DNA of 64,000 bases from Aquicoccus porphyridii (GCF_008369105.1 NZ_VINQ01000001.1:310001-374000), one strand, 5' to 3'; counted from the first letter of the stretch, positions 43,749-55,007 are shown. The notes: generated by a model from the sequence alone, not told the origin. Program-made: numbers and translations.

Positions 43749-44379
43749 CATCATCTCCGACCCGATCTGCCCGTGGTGCTACATCGGCAAGACACTGCTC
43801 GACCGCGCGCTTGAAAGCCGCCCGGACCACCCGTTCACGGTCGAATGGCACCCCTATCAGCTCAACCCCGACATGCCGCCCGAGGGGATGGACCGGCGGA
43901 CCTATCTCGAATCCAAGTTCGGCGGCAAGGACGCGGCATTCGAAGCCTACAAACCCGTGGTCGCGCGAGCGCAGGAGGCCGGGCTCGACATCGCGTTCGA
44001 TCAAATCGCGCGCACGCCCAACACGCTCGATGCGCATCGCCTGATCCATTGGGCGGGGATCGAGGGGCGGCAGACGCCGATCGTTTCGGCCCTCTTTCGC
44101 GCCTATTTCCAGGACGGGCGCGATATCGGTGCGCATGATGTTCTTGGCGATATCGCCGACAGTGCCGGGCTGGATGCGGCGGTGATCCTCAAGCTCTTGC
44201 AGAGCGAGGCCGACCGCGACGACATCCTCGCCCGCGATGCGCAGTCACGCAAGATGGGCGTCACGGCGGTGCCGACCTTCATCGTCGCGGGCCAGCACGC
44301 GGTGCCGGGCGCACAGCCGGTCGAGCTTTGGCAAAAGGTGATCGACGACATCGACGCGCAGGTTGCCGGCGAAACCTGA
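43735..44379 (+). CDS. DsbA-family oxidoreductase (FrnE-like)
   Basis: A 214-residue thioredoxin-fold protein without a signal peptide, so it is cytosolic. The active-site motif is CPWC (residues 12-15) in ISDPICPWCYIGK, with the cis-Pro loop MGVTAVPTFIVAGQ in the C-terminal part. This is the FrnE/2-hydroxychromene-2-carboxylate isomerase-like subgroup. It overlaps the acyl-CoA ligase gene by 14 bases, so the two are translated together. Whether the pair shares a pathway is unknown. Confidence 0.92.
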   Translation: MVKLDIISDPICPWCYIGKTLLDRALESRPDHPFTVEWHPYQLNPDMPPEGMDRRTYLESKFGGKDAAFEAYKPVVARAQEAGLDIAFDQIARTPNTLDAHRLIHWAGIEGRQTPIVSALFRAYFQDGRDIGAHDVLGDIADSAGLDAAVILKLLQSEADRDDILARDAQSRKMGVTAVPTFIVAGQHAVPGAQPVELWQKVIDDIDAQVAGET

Positions 44380-44427
44380 GCGCCACGCCCCCGGCACCGG
44401 GCCGGAGACGCGGCACCCGCCGGGGGA

Positions 44428-44727
44428 TCAGAAGTTCAGGAAACCCTCGTCGAATTCGTAGGAGCGGACCGCCTGCAACACCTGGTCGCCCTCGTAAGCG
44501 AAGGCGAAGACATGCGCGCGCTCATCGGCGACGGTCAACCGGCAGAACACCTTGTCATCGTCGAACCCGTCGGGACAGGTCGCGAGATCGACATGGCCGA
44601 TGCTGTGTTCGAAAATCTCATAGGTCATCTGGCCCTTGTCGAGCGTGGTCGTATCGGCCTGTGCCACGGTGCCGAGCGTCAGGACACAGGCGGCGAGAGC
44701 GGGTGTCATATCGAGGAGTCTTGGCAT
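44428..44727 (-). CDS. Small secreted protein, unknown function
   Basis: A 99-residue protein with an N-terminal signal peptide ending VAQA/DTTTLDKG. The mature part is acidic and contains two Cys (LATCPDGF and VFCRLTV) that may form a disulfide. AAAAGGA lies ahead of the start. I do not recognise a family. It lies between convergent and divergent neighbours and is probably transcribed alone. Confidence 0.75.
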   Translation of the reverse strand: MPRLLDMTPALAACVLTLGTVAQADTTTLDKGQMTYEIFEHSIGHVDLATCPDGFDDDKVFCRLTVADERAHVFAFAYEGDQVLQAVRSYEFDEGFLNF

Positions 44728-44831
44728 AATTGATTCCTTTTATCAGGTATTATATCTTTTGCTTACTAATTCACTCAGGTAAAGGAAAGTGACATCTGGT
44801 CGCGGGTTGGCGGGCATGCTAATGCCCCGGG

Positions 44832-46085
44832 ATGAACGACAGTCTTGCCCCCCTGCCCCCCGAGGTCGAAAGCCCGCCACGCTTTCCCATGGCGCGCGCC
44901 GAGTTTGTCGCGCTCATGGCGATGCTGTTTGCCACGGTGGCCTTCTCCATCGACGCGATGTTGCCCGCGCTGCCCGAGATCGGGGCCGAATTGTCGCCGG
45001 ACAATCTCAATCGCGCGCAGCTTATCCTGACGGCCTTCGTGATCGGGTTGGGGCTGGGCACCTTTGTCACCGGCCCGCTTTCGGACACGTTCGGGCGCAA
45101 GCGCGTGATCATCGTGGGCGCGGCGGTCTATATCACCGGGGCGGCGGCGGCTTGGGCGGCGCAGAGTCTCGAATTGATGCTGGCGGCGCGGCTGGTGCAG
45201 GGGCTGGGCGCGGCGGGTCCACGGGTCGTGGGCATGGCGGTGATTCGCGATCTTTATTCCGGGCGGCTCATGGCGCGGCTGATGTCGATCGTGATGATGA
45301 TCTTTGCGCTGGTCCCGGCGATTGCCCCGCTGCTGGGGGCCGGAATCATCGCGTTGTCCAACTGGCGCGGGATTTTCGTCGCCTTCGTGTTGTTCGCGCT
45401 GATCGGTGCGGGATGGGTCGGGCTGCGGCTCGAAGAGACGTTGCCACGCGAGCGGCGGCGGCCGCTTCGCATCCGCCCGATCCTGCGCGCGCTGCGCGAG
45501 ATCCTCGGCCATCCGATGGTGCGGATCACGATCGTGGTGCAGACCCTGTGTCTCGCGATGCTGTTCGCGACCATCGCCAGCGTGCAGCAGATCTATGACG
45601 TCACCTATGACCGCGCCGAGAGCTTTCCATGGTGGTTCGGCGGTATCTGCCTTGTCTCGGCCAGCGCCAGTTTCGTCAACGCGGCGCTGGTGGTGCGGCT
45701 CGGGATGCGCTTCCTCGTGACGGTGATGCTGGTGGCGCAGGTGCTGTTTTCCGGGGTGATGGTGATCCTGTCGCACCTGGCGCTGTCCCCGGATATCGGG
45801 TTCGTCTTCTTCCTGATCTGGCAGACGACGCTGTTCTTTCAGGCCGGGATGACGCTGGGCAATCTCAACGCGATGGGGATGGAGCCGCTCGGCCATATCG
45901 CGGGCACTGCCGCCTCGGTGATCGCGGGGCTGGCGACGGTGCTGTCGATGGGGCTCGCCATGCCGATCGGGCTGGGTTTTGACGGAACATTCGCGCCGTT
46001 GGCTCAGGGCGTGTTCGGACTCGCCGTGGTGGCGCTGGCGCTCATGCTGTGGCTGCGCCGGGTCGAGCAGCGCAGCCTGCCCTGA
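44832..46085 (+). CDS. Bcr/CflA family multidrug efflux transporter (MFS)
   Basis: A 417-residue inner-membrane drug:H+ antiporter with about twelve hydrophobic segments. The family motifs are ATVAFSIDAMLPALPEI in the first segment, the MFS loop GPLSDTFGRKRVIIVG, LVQGLGAAGPRVVGMAVIRDLYSG in helices 4-5 and the APLLGAGIIALSNWRGIF region. Homologues export bicyclomycin, chloramphenicol, sulfonamides or metabolites; the natural substrate here is unknown. Confidence 0.93.
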   Translation: MNDSLAPLPPEVESPPRFPMARAEFVALMAMLFATVAFSIDAMLPALPEIGAELSPDNLNRAQLILTAFVIGLGLGTFVTGPLSDTFGRKRVIIVGAAVYITGAAAAWAAQSLELMLAARLVQGLGAAGPRVVGMAVIRDLYSGRLMARLMSIVMMIFALVPAIAPLLGAGIIALSNWRGIFVAFVLFALIGAGWVGLRLEETLPRERRRPLRIRPILRALREILGHPMVRITIVVQTLCLAMLFATIASVQQIYDVTYDRAESFPWWFGGICLVSASASFVNAALVVRLGMRFLVTVMLVAQVLFSGVMVILSHLALSPDIGFVFFLIWQTTLFFQAGMTLGNLNAMGMEPLGHIAGTAASVIAGLATVLSMGLAMPIGLGFDGTFAPLAQGVFGLAVVALALMLWLRRVEQRSLP

Positions 46086-46090
46086 CGAGA

Positions 46091-46118
46091 AAAGCGCGCC
46101 GCCGGGGCGACGCGCTTT
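46091..46118. terminator. Bidirectional terminator between the Bcr/CflA gene and icd
   Basis: AAAGCGCG (46091-46098) pairs with CGCGCTTT (46111-46118) around a 12-base GC-rich loop. It lies between two convergent genes. The T tail is short on the plus strand and slightly better on the minus strand (TTTTCTC). Confidence 0.55.
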
Positions 46119-46140
46119 CACTGTTACTTCGGACCGATGA

Positions 46141-48327
<2,187 letters not shown>

Positions 48328-48545
48328 GGGTCGGTTTCTCCTCTTTGAGGTAAGCGCGGGCTGGTCTGCCCTCTCGCCCGTTGCGGTATCCCAACCGGGG
48401 CGGTTCGTCAATGTGTGCGATGGTATACAATGCTGAATTCGCACATCGGAACAGGGTTTGACGGCGTTTTGGGCTTTGCCGGGATCGGCAACTATGGCAC
48501 ATCCGGGGCAGTTCCCCTCAAGGTTTCCCTCTGAAAGTGCCCGTC

Positions 48546-48881
48546 ATGCAGCTTGCCTATGTCTATCTGTTCATTGCCATTCTGACCGAAACCATCGGCA
48601 CGACCGCGTTGCAGGCCAGCCAGCAGTTCACCCGGCTCTGGCCGTCGATCCTGGTGGTTCTGGCCTATGGCGCGTCGTTTTGGTTCATGGCGCTGGCGCT
48701 CAAGTTCATGCCGGTGGGGCTGGTCTATGCGATCTGGTCGGGGCTGGGGATCGTGCTGATCGCGGTGATCGGCTACCTCGTCTTCCAGCAGAAGCTCGAT
48801 CTTCCGGCGGTGATCGGGATCGGGATGATCATGGCCGGGATCGTGGTGATCCAGTTGTTTTCCAACACCACCACGCATTGA
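48546..48881 (+). CDS. Small multidrug resistance (SMR) family transporter
   Basis: A 111-residue, four-helix membrane protein of the EmrE/QacE type. The essential membrane-embedded Glu lies at position 15 in YLFIAILTETIGTTALQAS, and the helix 3 motif VGLVYAIWSGLGIVLIAVIGYLVFQQ with the conserved W and G residues is present. It acts as a dual-topology dimer exporting cationic compounds. A GTG at 48537 is an alternative start; the chosen ATG aligns the Glu with EmrE. Confidence 0.93.
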   Translation: MQLAYVYLFIAILTETIGTTALQASQQFTRLWPSILVVLAYGASFWFMALALKFMPVGLVYAIWSGLGIVLIAVIGYLVFQQKLDLPAVIGIGMIMAGIVVIQLFSNTTTH

Positions 48882-48885
48882 TCCC

Positions 48886-49326
48886 TCATGAATCGAGCTG
48901 GTTCTTGCGCACGAGGCGCAGGGTTTCGATCACGATGGCCGACATCATCCCGATATTGAGGAACCCGTTGGCCGCCGTCATGCCCGACAGGATGCGCCAG
49001 TTCTGCGGCAGGATCACATCGCCAAATCCAAGCGTGGTGAAACAGACCAGCGCGAAATAAAGCGACTCCTCAAGTGTCGCGAAAATGTCGAGCCACAGGA
49101 AAGCCAGTGCCCAGACCCAGACGCTGACCGTGATCATCCCGAGCGCGGCAATGACCGCCGCCAGCAGCACGATAATCAGCTTGGGCAGGTGCGGGCGGCG
49201 TATCAACCACCTGTGCGCCCGCGCCACGGTGATTTCGAGCGCCATGAAGATCGAAGCCGACAACAGGACCGAGACGATCACCAGCCCCGATCCAATGGCG
49301 ATTTGCGAAACGAGGTTCCAGGTCAT
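48886..49326 (-). CDS. Two-helix potassium channel family protein
   Basis: A 146-residue membrane protein of the Ion_trans_2 type. The selectivity filter is TTLGFGD (compare TVGYGD), placed between the pore helix YFALVCF and the last transmembrane helix. Two further hydrophobic segments lie in the N-terminal half (about 8-30 and 48-85). There is no RCK domain. It may form a small K+ or general cation channel. It is convergent with the SMR gene. Confidence 0.85.
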   Translation of the reverse strand: MTWNLVSQIAIGSGLVIVSVLLSASIFMALEITVARAHRWLIRRPHLPKLIIVLLAAVIAALGMITVSVWVWALAFLWLDIFATLEESLYFALVCFTTLGFGDVILPQNWRILSGMTAANGFLNIGMMSAIVIETLRLVRKNQLDS

Positions 49327-49351
49327 GATGCCCTCGCCGCCGCAGCGCCGG

Positions 49352-50224
49352 TCATCCCATCGCCGTCAACCGCTTGATCAATGACGAGGTATCCCAGCGC
49401 CCGCCGCCCATTTTCTGAACGTCCTTGTAGAACTGATCGACCAGCGCCGTCACCGGCAGCGACGCGCCGTTCTCGTTCGCGGTGGCAAGGCAGATGCCCA
49501 GATCCTTGCGCATCCAGTCGACCGCGAAGCCATGCTCGAACTCGTCGTCAAGCATGGTTTCGTGACGGTTGGCCATCTGCCAGCTTCCGGCGGCGCCGCC
49601 CGCGATCACCTCGATCACCGCGCGCCCGTCAAGCCCGGCCTTCTGGGCGAAATGCAGCCCCTCGGCCAGACCCTGCACCAGCCCCGCGATGCAGATCTGG
49701 TTGACCATCTTGGTCAATTGTCCCGCACCACTTTCGCCCAGCCGCTTGATCGAGCGGCCATAGGCCGCCATCACCGGCTCGGCCGCGTCGAACGCGGCCT
49801 GATCGCCGCCGCACATGATCGACAAGACGCCATTCTCGGCCCCCGCCTGTCCGCCCGAGACCGGCGCGTCGACAAAGCTCACCCCGATCTCGCGCGCGGC
49901 CTCGTAAAGCTCGCTGGTGACGGCTGCGGAAACCGTGGTGTGATCGACAAAGATCGCGCCCTTGCCCATGCCCGCGAATGCCCCGTCCGGCCCAAGGCAG
50001 ACACCGCGCAGATCGTCGTCATTGCCGACACAGGCCATCACGAACTCGGCCCCTTCCGCGGCCTCGCGCGGGGTCGGGGCGGACGCGCCGCCATGCGCCT
50101 CGACCCATGCCGCGGATTTGCTCGCGGTCCGATTATAGACCGTGACCTCGTGTCCCTTGGCGCGCAGATGCCCGGCCATCGGGTATCCCATCACGCCCAA
50201 TCCAAGAAATGCCAGCTTTGCCAT
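49352..50224 (-). CDS. 3-hydroxyisobutyrate dehydrogenase-family NAD(P)-dependent oxidoreductase
   Basis: A 290-residue beta-hydroxyacid dehydrogenase. The cofactor motif FLGLGVMGYPMAGHL, the substrate loop VDAPVSGGQAGAENG, the catalytic Lys172 in GQLTKMVNQ and the helical C-terminal domain (GFAVDWMRKDLGI) are complete. Members include 3-hydroxyisobutyrate, tartronate semialdehyde and gamma-hydroxybutyrate reductases, and the exact substrate cannot be named. It stands alone, divergent from the penicillin acylase gene. Confidence 0.93.
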   Translation of the reverse strand: MAKLAFLGLGVMGYPMAGHLRAKGHEVTVYNRTASKSAAWVEAHGGASAPTPREAAEGAEFVMACVGNDDDLRGVCLGPDGAFAGMGKGAIFVDHTTVSAAVTSELYEAAREIGVSFVDAPVSGGQAGAENGVLSIMCGGDQAAFDAAEPVMAAYGRSIKRLGESGAGQLTKMVNQICIAGLVQGLAEGLHFAQKAGLDGRAVIEVIAGGAAGSWQMANRHETMLDDEFEHGFAVDWMRKDLGICLATANENGASLPVTALVDQFYKDVQKMGGGRWDTSSLIKRLTAMG

Positions 50225-50343
50225 GTCTTTCCCCTCGTCTTCATTCCGCTTAAGGTTTGTCTGGCACGGCCCGGAATGGCAAGGACTTTGGACAAAACGA
50301 CCCAGGCGAGCAGCAGGGCAAGAGAAGGCGGGGCATTCAGTCT

Positions 50344-52821
50344 ATGGTGAGGATATTTCGGTGGCTCATGCGGATTACGGTCGCGGTGCTGGTTCTGGTC
50401 GGGCTGGTCGTGGGCGCGGTTTACTATTTCGCCTCGCGCTCGCTCCCGGATTACGACAAGCGGCTGACGGTCGACGGGCTCGACACGCCGGTCGAGATCC
50501 TGCGCGATCATGCCAATGTGCCGCATATCTTCTCCGACGATGATGCGGGGGTGTTTTTCGGGCTGGGCTATGCCCATGCCCAGGACCGGCTGTGGCAGAT
50601 GATGGTGATGCGGCGCACCGTGCAGGGCCGCCTCTCCGAGGTGTTCGGCGCGCGCACGGTCGAGATCGACAAGCTGTTGCGGCGCTTCGACCTCTACCGC
50701 CTCGCGCGGACCTCGGTTGCGGCGCAGGATGCCGATACGCTGGCCGCGCTCGAAGCCTATGCCGCCGGGGTCAATGCGCGCCTGGACGAGATCAACCGCG
50801 ACGCGCTGGGGCGCGGGGCGCCCGAGATGTTCCTCTTCGACATGCCGATCGCCCCGTGGCACCCGGCGGATTCGATCGCGGTGATCAAGCTGATGGCGGT
50901 GCAGATGATGTCGCAGCTCGACCGCGAGGTGCTGCGCGCACGCCTGTCGCTGGCGCTGCCGGACAAGGCGCGGCTCGCCGACATCCTGCCCGACGCGCCC
51001 GGAACCGGCGTGGGCGCCCTGCCCGATTACGCCGCGCTCATGCCGGGGGCCGACACCCTGCGCTTTGCCGGGGGCATGGGCGGCGCGGCCAATGATCCGC
51101 TCTCGCCGTTTCGCGGCCCGGGCCTTGCCAATGCCTCGAACGGCTGGGCCGCGGCGCCCAGCCGCTCGGCCTCTGGCGGCACGCTTCTGGCGAACGATCC
51201 GCATCTCGGCTTTTCCGCGCCCTCGATCTGGTACCTGGCCCGGCTGGAACTCTCCTCCGGCGGGGTCATCGGCGGCACTATCCCGGGCATGCCGCTGGTC
51301 CTCTCGGGGCGCAGCGATCGCCTCGGCTGGGGGCTGACCTCGTCCTATCTCGACGATCTCGACGTGATGATCGAGGAGCTCAACCCCGACAACCCCGAGC
51401 AATACCGCACCCCCGACGGCTTCCAGCCGTTCGAGACCCGCCGCTCGATCATCGAGATCAAGGACAGCGCGCCGGTCACCCTCACCCTGCGCTGGAGCGA
51501 GAACGGCCCGGTCCTGCCCGGCTCCCATGCCGATCTCGGCACCATCACCCCCCCGGGCCACGTCGCCGCCGTGTCATGGACCGCGCTCGACGATCAGGAC
51601 ACGACGATGAGCGCCGGACTCGGCCTGATGCGCGCGCGCAGCATTCGCGAGGCGATGGTCGCGGGCGAGAAATTCGTCGCCCCCTCGCAGAACCTGATCC
51701 TCGCCGACCGCCTCGACGTGGCGATGAAGACCGTGGGCGCCATGCCCCGCCGCAACGCCAACCACGACAGCCAGGGCCGCATGCCCGCGCTCGGCGCCGT
51801 CGAGCACAACCGCTGGCAGGGCCGGCTCAGCTATGACGCCAATCCCGAATTCATCGCCCCCTCCGGCGGCATCGTCGGCAACACCAACAACAAGCTGGTG
51901 GAACGCCCCTTCCCCTTGCATGTCAGCTTCGACTGGGGCGACACCCAGCGCGTGCAACGCTGGACCCGCCTCATGCAACTGCGCCACGTCCACAGCCGCG
52001 ACAGCTTCGTCGAGGCCCAGCTCGACACCGTGAGCGTGACCGCCCGCACCCTCCTGCCCCTCGTTGGCAAGGATCTGTGGTTCACCGGCGAGGCCGCGCC
52101 CGACGGCACCACCGAACGCCGCCGCCACATGGCGCTCGAACTGCTCGCCGACTGGAACGGCGAGATGAACGAATACCTCCCCGAGCCGCTCATCTACATG
52201 GCCTGGATGCGCGCCCTGCAGGAGCGCCTCGTCCGCGACGAGCTCGGCCCGCTCGCCGATGAACTCACCCATGTCGAGCCGCTCTTCATCGAGCGCGTCT
52301 TTCGCGATGTCGATGGCGCCGGGGCATGGTGCGACGTGATCCACTCGACCCCGCGCGAAACCTGTTCCGATATCGCGCGCATGGCGCTCGACGACGCGCT
52401 GACCTGGCTTACCGAAACGCAGGGCACCGCGATCGAATCCCTCGCCTGGGGCGATCTGCACCAGGCCACGCATGATCATGCCGTGCTGGGCGAAGTGCCG
52501 CTCCTGCGCTATTTCGTCAACATCCGCCAATCGACGAGCGGCGGCGACAACACCCTCAACCGAGCCAAGACGGCAGGCAAGGGCGCCAACCCGTTCCGCA
52601 ATGTCCACGGCGCGGGCTTTCGCGGCGTCTATGATTTCGCCGATCCCGACAGCTCCGTTTTCGTCATCTCCACGGGTCAGTCCGGCCACGTCCTGAGCCG
52701 TCACTACGATGACATGGCCACCCTCTGGCGCCGCGGCGAATACATCCCCATGTCGCTCGACACCGACTTGGCCCGCGCCGCCTCGGTCGGCGTGACGCGG
52801 TTGCTGCCGAAGGGGGAGTGA
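50344..52821 (+). CDS. Penicillin acylase-family Ntn-hydrolase
   Basis: A preproenzyme of 825 residues with a membrane anchor or signal near residues 10-30. The propeptide alpha-part carries VEILRDHANVPHIFSDDDAGVFFGLGYAHAQDRLWQM, typical of the family. The nucleophile Ser265 begins the beta-chain at SNGWAAAPSRS. The substrate-site segments LLANDPHLGFSAPSIWYLARL and GGTIPGMPLVLSGRS are present. Family members cleave penicillins, N-acyl-homoserine lactones (quorum quenching) or other amides; the role here is open. Codons in the C-terminal half lean strongly toward C-ending. Confidence 0.93.
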   Translation: MVRIFRWLMRITVAVLVLVGLVVGAVYYFASRSLPDYDKRLTVDGLDTPVEILRDHANVPHIFSDDDAGVFFGLGYAHAQDRLWQMMVMRRTVQGRLSEVFGARTVEIDKLLRRFDLYRLARTSVAAQDADTLAALEAYAAGVNARLDEINRDALGRGAPEMFLFDMPIAPWHPADSIAVIKLMAVQMMSQLDREVLRARLSLALPDKARLADILPDAPGTGVGALPDYAALMPGADTLRFAGGMGGAANDPLSPFRGPGLANASNGWAAAPSRSASGGTLLANDPHLGFSAPSIWYLARLELSSGGVIGGTIPGMPLVLSGRSDRLGWGLTSSYLDDLDVMIEELNPDNPEQYRTPDGFQPFETRRSIIEIKDSAPVTLTLRWSENGPVLPGSHADLGTITPPGHVAAVSWTALDDQDTTMSAGLGLMRARSIREAMVAGEKFVAPSQNLILADRLDVAMKTVGAMPRRNANHDSQGRMPALGAVEHNRWQGRLSYDANPEFIAPSGGIVGNTNNKLVERPFPLHVSFDWGDTQRVQRWTRLMQLRHVHSRDSFVEAQLDTVSVTARTLLPLVGKDLWFTGEAAPDGTTERRRHMALELLADWNGEMNEYLPEPLIYMAWMRALQERLVRDELGPLADELTHVEPLFIERVFRDVDGAGAWCDVIHSTPRETCSDIARMALDDALTWLTETQGTAIESLAWGDLHQATHDHAVLGEVPLLRYFVNIRQSTSGGDNTLNRAKTAGKGANPFRNVHGAGFRGVYDFADPDSSVFVISTGQSGHVLSRHYDDMATLWRRGEYIPMSLDTDLARAASVGVTRLLPKGE

Positions 52822-52898
52822 GGGGGGACGTAGGTGTGGCCAAAGCTGCCGCTGGGGATGAGCTCATGCGCCTTAGCACTGGTCGAGCGCTATATGGC

Positions 52899-53456
52899 TT
52901 AGGAGTTGGTAATGTATCGAGCGTAGTCGCCGAGTTCAGCCGCCAACACGTTGAAGTACCGCTCTCTGGCTTCGACATACCGGTCAAAATCCTGCCGATA
53001 CTCACCGTAGAAGATCTGCCACTCGTCCGTGTTCGGAGCCGGGGGACTATTCGCGTCGTAGTACTTTCGCAGCGCAGCGATCGTATCGATGTAGTCTGCT
53101 ATCTCCGTCGAGGTTTCCGGCAACGACCGGCTGATTGCTTCCATTGAGCGAATGTAAGTCTGTGCCGCACTCGCATACTCGGTCCCAGCAGTCGGCGACG
53201 GTTGGCCGCGTAACACAGTGTCGATCTGCCCCAACTTACTCTCGAACTGCTCCTGAGCATCAACGACCGCGCTCCACTGCTGACGCAGCATATCTTCGTG
53301 GGTAGCACGAAACTCCCAGAACCCCGTGAGCAACTGGGTGAATATGGTCAACACCATACCAATGATCATCCCAAGAACTTGAAAGCGCACAAGTGTCCAC
53401 CCGACCGTTTGGCCGAGCTTCGTCCATTCCTGCCGAGTGTGCGGAATTTTGATCAC
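52899..53456 (-). CDS. Membrane-anchored helical protein, second gene of unknown two-gene module
   Basis: A 185-residue protein with a basic N-terminus (MIKIPHTRQEWTKLG), one strong hydrophobic segment at about residues 23-46 and a long, mostly helical, acidic domain with coiled-coil character (RQQWSAVVDAQEQFESKLGQID; YFNVLAAELGDYARYI). I recognise no family and no catalytic motif. It begins with GTG, which overlaps the stop of the upstream partner by four bases (GTGA), so the two are translationally coupled. Base composition is clearly less GC-rich than in the flanking genes. Confidence 0.7.
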   Translation of the reverse strand: MIKIPHTRQEWTKLGQTVGWTLVRFQVLGMIIGMVLTIFTQLLTGFWEFRATHEDMLRQQWSAVVDAQEQFESKLGQIDTVLRGQPSPTAGTEYASAAQTYIRSMEAISRSLPETSTEIADYIDTIAALRKYYDANSPPAPNTDEWQIFYGEYRQDFDRYVEARERYFNVLAAELGDYARYITNS

Positions 53457-54655
53457 CTTTCAACCTCGACTGTCACATTTGTCCGCGCGCCAGTGTTATC
53501 GTGCGCCTCGCGCAGAAGGTCACAGGTGCGCTGGAAATCTTCCTCCGCCGTTGAGAGCAACTTTAGCATATTTTCTGTGAGTCGTCCGACATCCTGACTG
53601 CACACGTCGGCGACCTCTGCCGCCCTGCTGTTTGTCGCCTCGACCACGGTATTCTGAGCGAAAGCCGTCGCGTCAAATCCAACTGACACGAAAACCGATA
53701 GCGTGGAAGCTATTACCAAAGGCACAACCGACCGGTCGAACACAGCCAAAAAGCCTGGCGAGTTGATGTCGATCTTCACTTGCAGATCGTCATGGTCAAG
53801 CTGTTCGAACACCGCTTGCACCAAGTTAAGGAGGTGTGCATCCGCGCCGTCCATTTCAAGGCGATCAACATTTTTTGCCACCATGGTGACGAGCGCGTTG
53901 AGCACGTTCCCGTCAAAGGATGTGAAGTCACGCTCGGTAGTGAAGATCCGCGACACGAACTTATCGTCGAGAACGAAGTCGTCATATCCGAGTTCAAAGA
54001 TGCGATGCTTCACGACGGGTGTTCTGATCTCAGCAAGGCCCGTTGGAGCCTTTGCCAAGTCAATCACCGTTCTGGGCAGATCAGCCATCTTTACTTTCTT
54101 GAAATGGCCGAAGCGGCGACCATCGAACTCGAAACCTTCGAAACGGCGCGTGCCCGGAATTTTAGCGGTCGCGTTACCGACCGGTAGCAACTCTGCGATG
54201 ATCGCGTCCCCGAAGTAGGACGGATTGGGGATGATTAAAACGTCGCCCGCGGTCAATTCTTGGAAATAAGTCCGGACGATGCCGTCGATCTGAGCATGTC
54301 CTGGGCGCCTATTAACGTCGTGGTAGTCGTTGACGCTTTCCGAAGGCCTGTCGCCCCGTGGCTCTTGCGACTGCCGCAACCAACTGCTGTAAGCGCGCGC
54401 CCGTTTCACCTTCGCCTCAACATTTGGATCACCATCGAGGCCATTCCGCAAGTCAAGGCCAAGCATTGGCAGGTCGGGGCCAATTGCCCGATGTTCGAGT
54501 ACTTGCTCAAACATATGCCCTTGCTTTCCGGCCCTCGCCAGAAAGACGCGCACATCATTTGCAATGATTTTCGTGTTCAAATCAATTCGGAAACGAGTCA
54601 AAAAGCTCTCCGGTAGTTGGTTTCCTTGGATGTTTAGCAACCAAACCGGTTCCAC
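53453..54655 (-). CDS. Multidomain protein of unknown function with PUA-like region and C-terminal membrane segment
   Basis: About 400 residues from the GTG at 54655. A TTG at 54715 would add 20 residues but overlaps the predicted promoter. An N-terminal domain (about 1-110) is unrecognised. A middle segment around 130-190 (YFQELTAGDVLIIPNP, FGDAIIAEL, GRRFGHFKKVKMADLPRTV) resembles the PUA/SH3-like barrels found ahead of Mrr-like nucleases, where GDxxxxP is followed by GEI and a K/R-V-x-W-like strand. One hydrophobic segment lies near 304-326, followed by a helical acidic tail. The resemblance is weak and by eye. It is coupled to the next gene and both are AT-richer than the surroundings, suggesting recent acquisition. 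Confidence 0.7.
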   Translation of the reverse strand: MEPVWLLNIQGNQLPESFLTRFRIDLNTKIIANDVRVFLARAGKQGHMFEQVLEHRAIGPDLPMLGLDLRNGLDGDPNVEAKVKRARAYSSWLRQSQEPRGDRPSESVNDYHDVNRRPGHAQIDGIVRTYFQELTAGDVLIIPNPSYFGDAIIAELLPVGNATAKIPGTRRFEGFEFDGRRFGHFKKVKMADLPRTVIDLAKAPTGLAEIRTPVVKHRIFELGYDDFVLDDKFVSRIFTTERDFTSFDGNVLNALVTMVAKNVDRLEMDGADAHLLNLVQAVFEQLDHDDLQVKIDINSPGFLAVFDRSVVPLVIASTLSVFVSVGFDATAFAQNTVVEATNSRAAEVADVCSQDVGRLTENMLKLLSTAEEDFQRTCDLLREAHDNTGARTNVTVEVER

Positions 54656-54698
54656 GCCACATCCAAAATTATTCAGCCCAGATGATGTATCCCGAGGA

Positions 54699-54726
54699 GT
54701 TATGTGCGCACTCAACCAAATGACAA
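54699..54726 (-). promoter_or_regulatory. Possible promoter of the two-gene module
   Basis: On the minus strand, TTGTCA (54726-54721), 16 bases, CATAAC (54704-54699). The -35 is five of six to consensus and the -10 four of six. Transcription would start near 54692, just upstream of the GTG chosen for the first gene. Confidence 0.35.
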
Positions 54727-54915
54727 TTAAAGCGCAGGCGGTCGGCGCAAAATACCGATTGTCCGTGCTGTCTGCTCAGACTTTGCAAAGGCCTTTCGCT
54801 GCGCATTGCCACCGCTCAGGTCAGCATACTCCCCACCCGCAACAGAAACCTCATCCCTCTCCCACCCCCACCGAACACCCCATTAACCTAATAAATGGTA
54901 AACCACCGCCGTTTT

Positions 54916-54965
54916 CCCCGGCAGCCGGATGTCAGCCGGGGGGCAGCCGGATGTCACCCCCCTGA
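54916..54965 (+). repeat. Dispersed intergenic repeat (GCAGCCGG units), copy 3
   Basis: CCCCGGCAGCCGGATGTCAGCCGG, then GGGGCAGCCGGATGTCACCCCCC (the two parts are adjacent). A GTTAAC follows at about 54986. It lies in the roughly 350-base gap between the unknown module and hflX, which otherwise holds no recognisable feature beyond the module promoter. Confidence 0.6.
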
Positions 54966-55007
54966 AATCCGGGGCTCGACGGGCGTTAACCCGGGCGGAC
55001 GGTGCCC

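Noticed and set aside
53703-54218. Plus-strand open frame of 171 residues in the unknown module
   Set aside because: Low-complexity Ser/Arg translation without a start signal. The minus-strand frame is longer, coupled to its neighbour and has a plausible fold.
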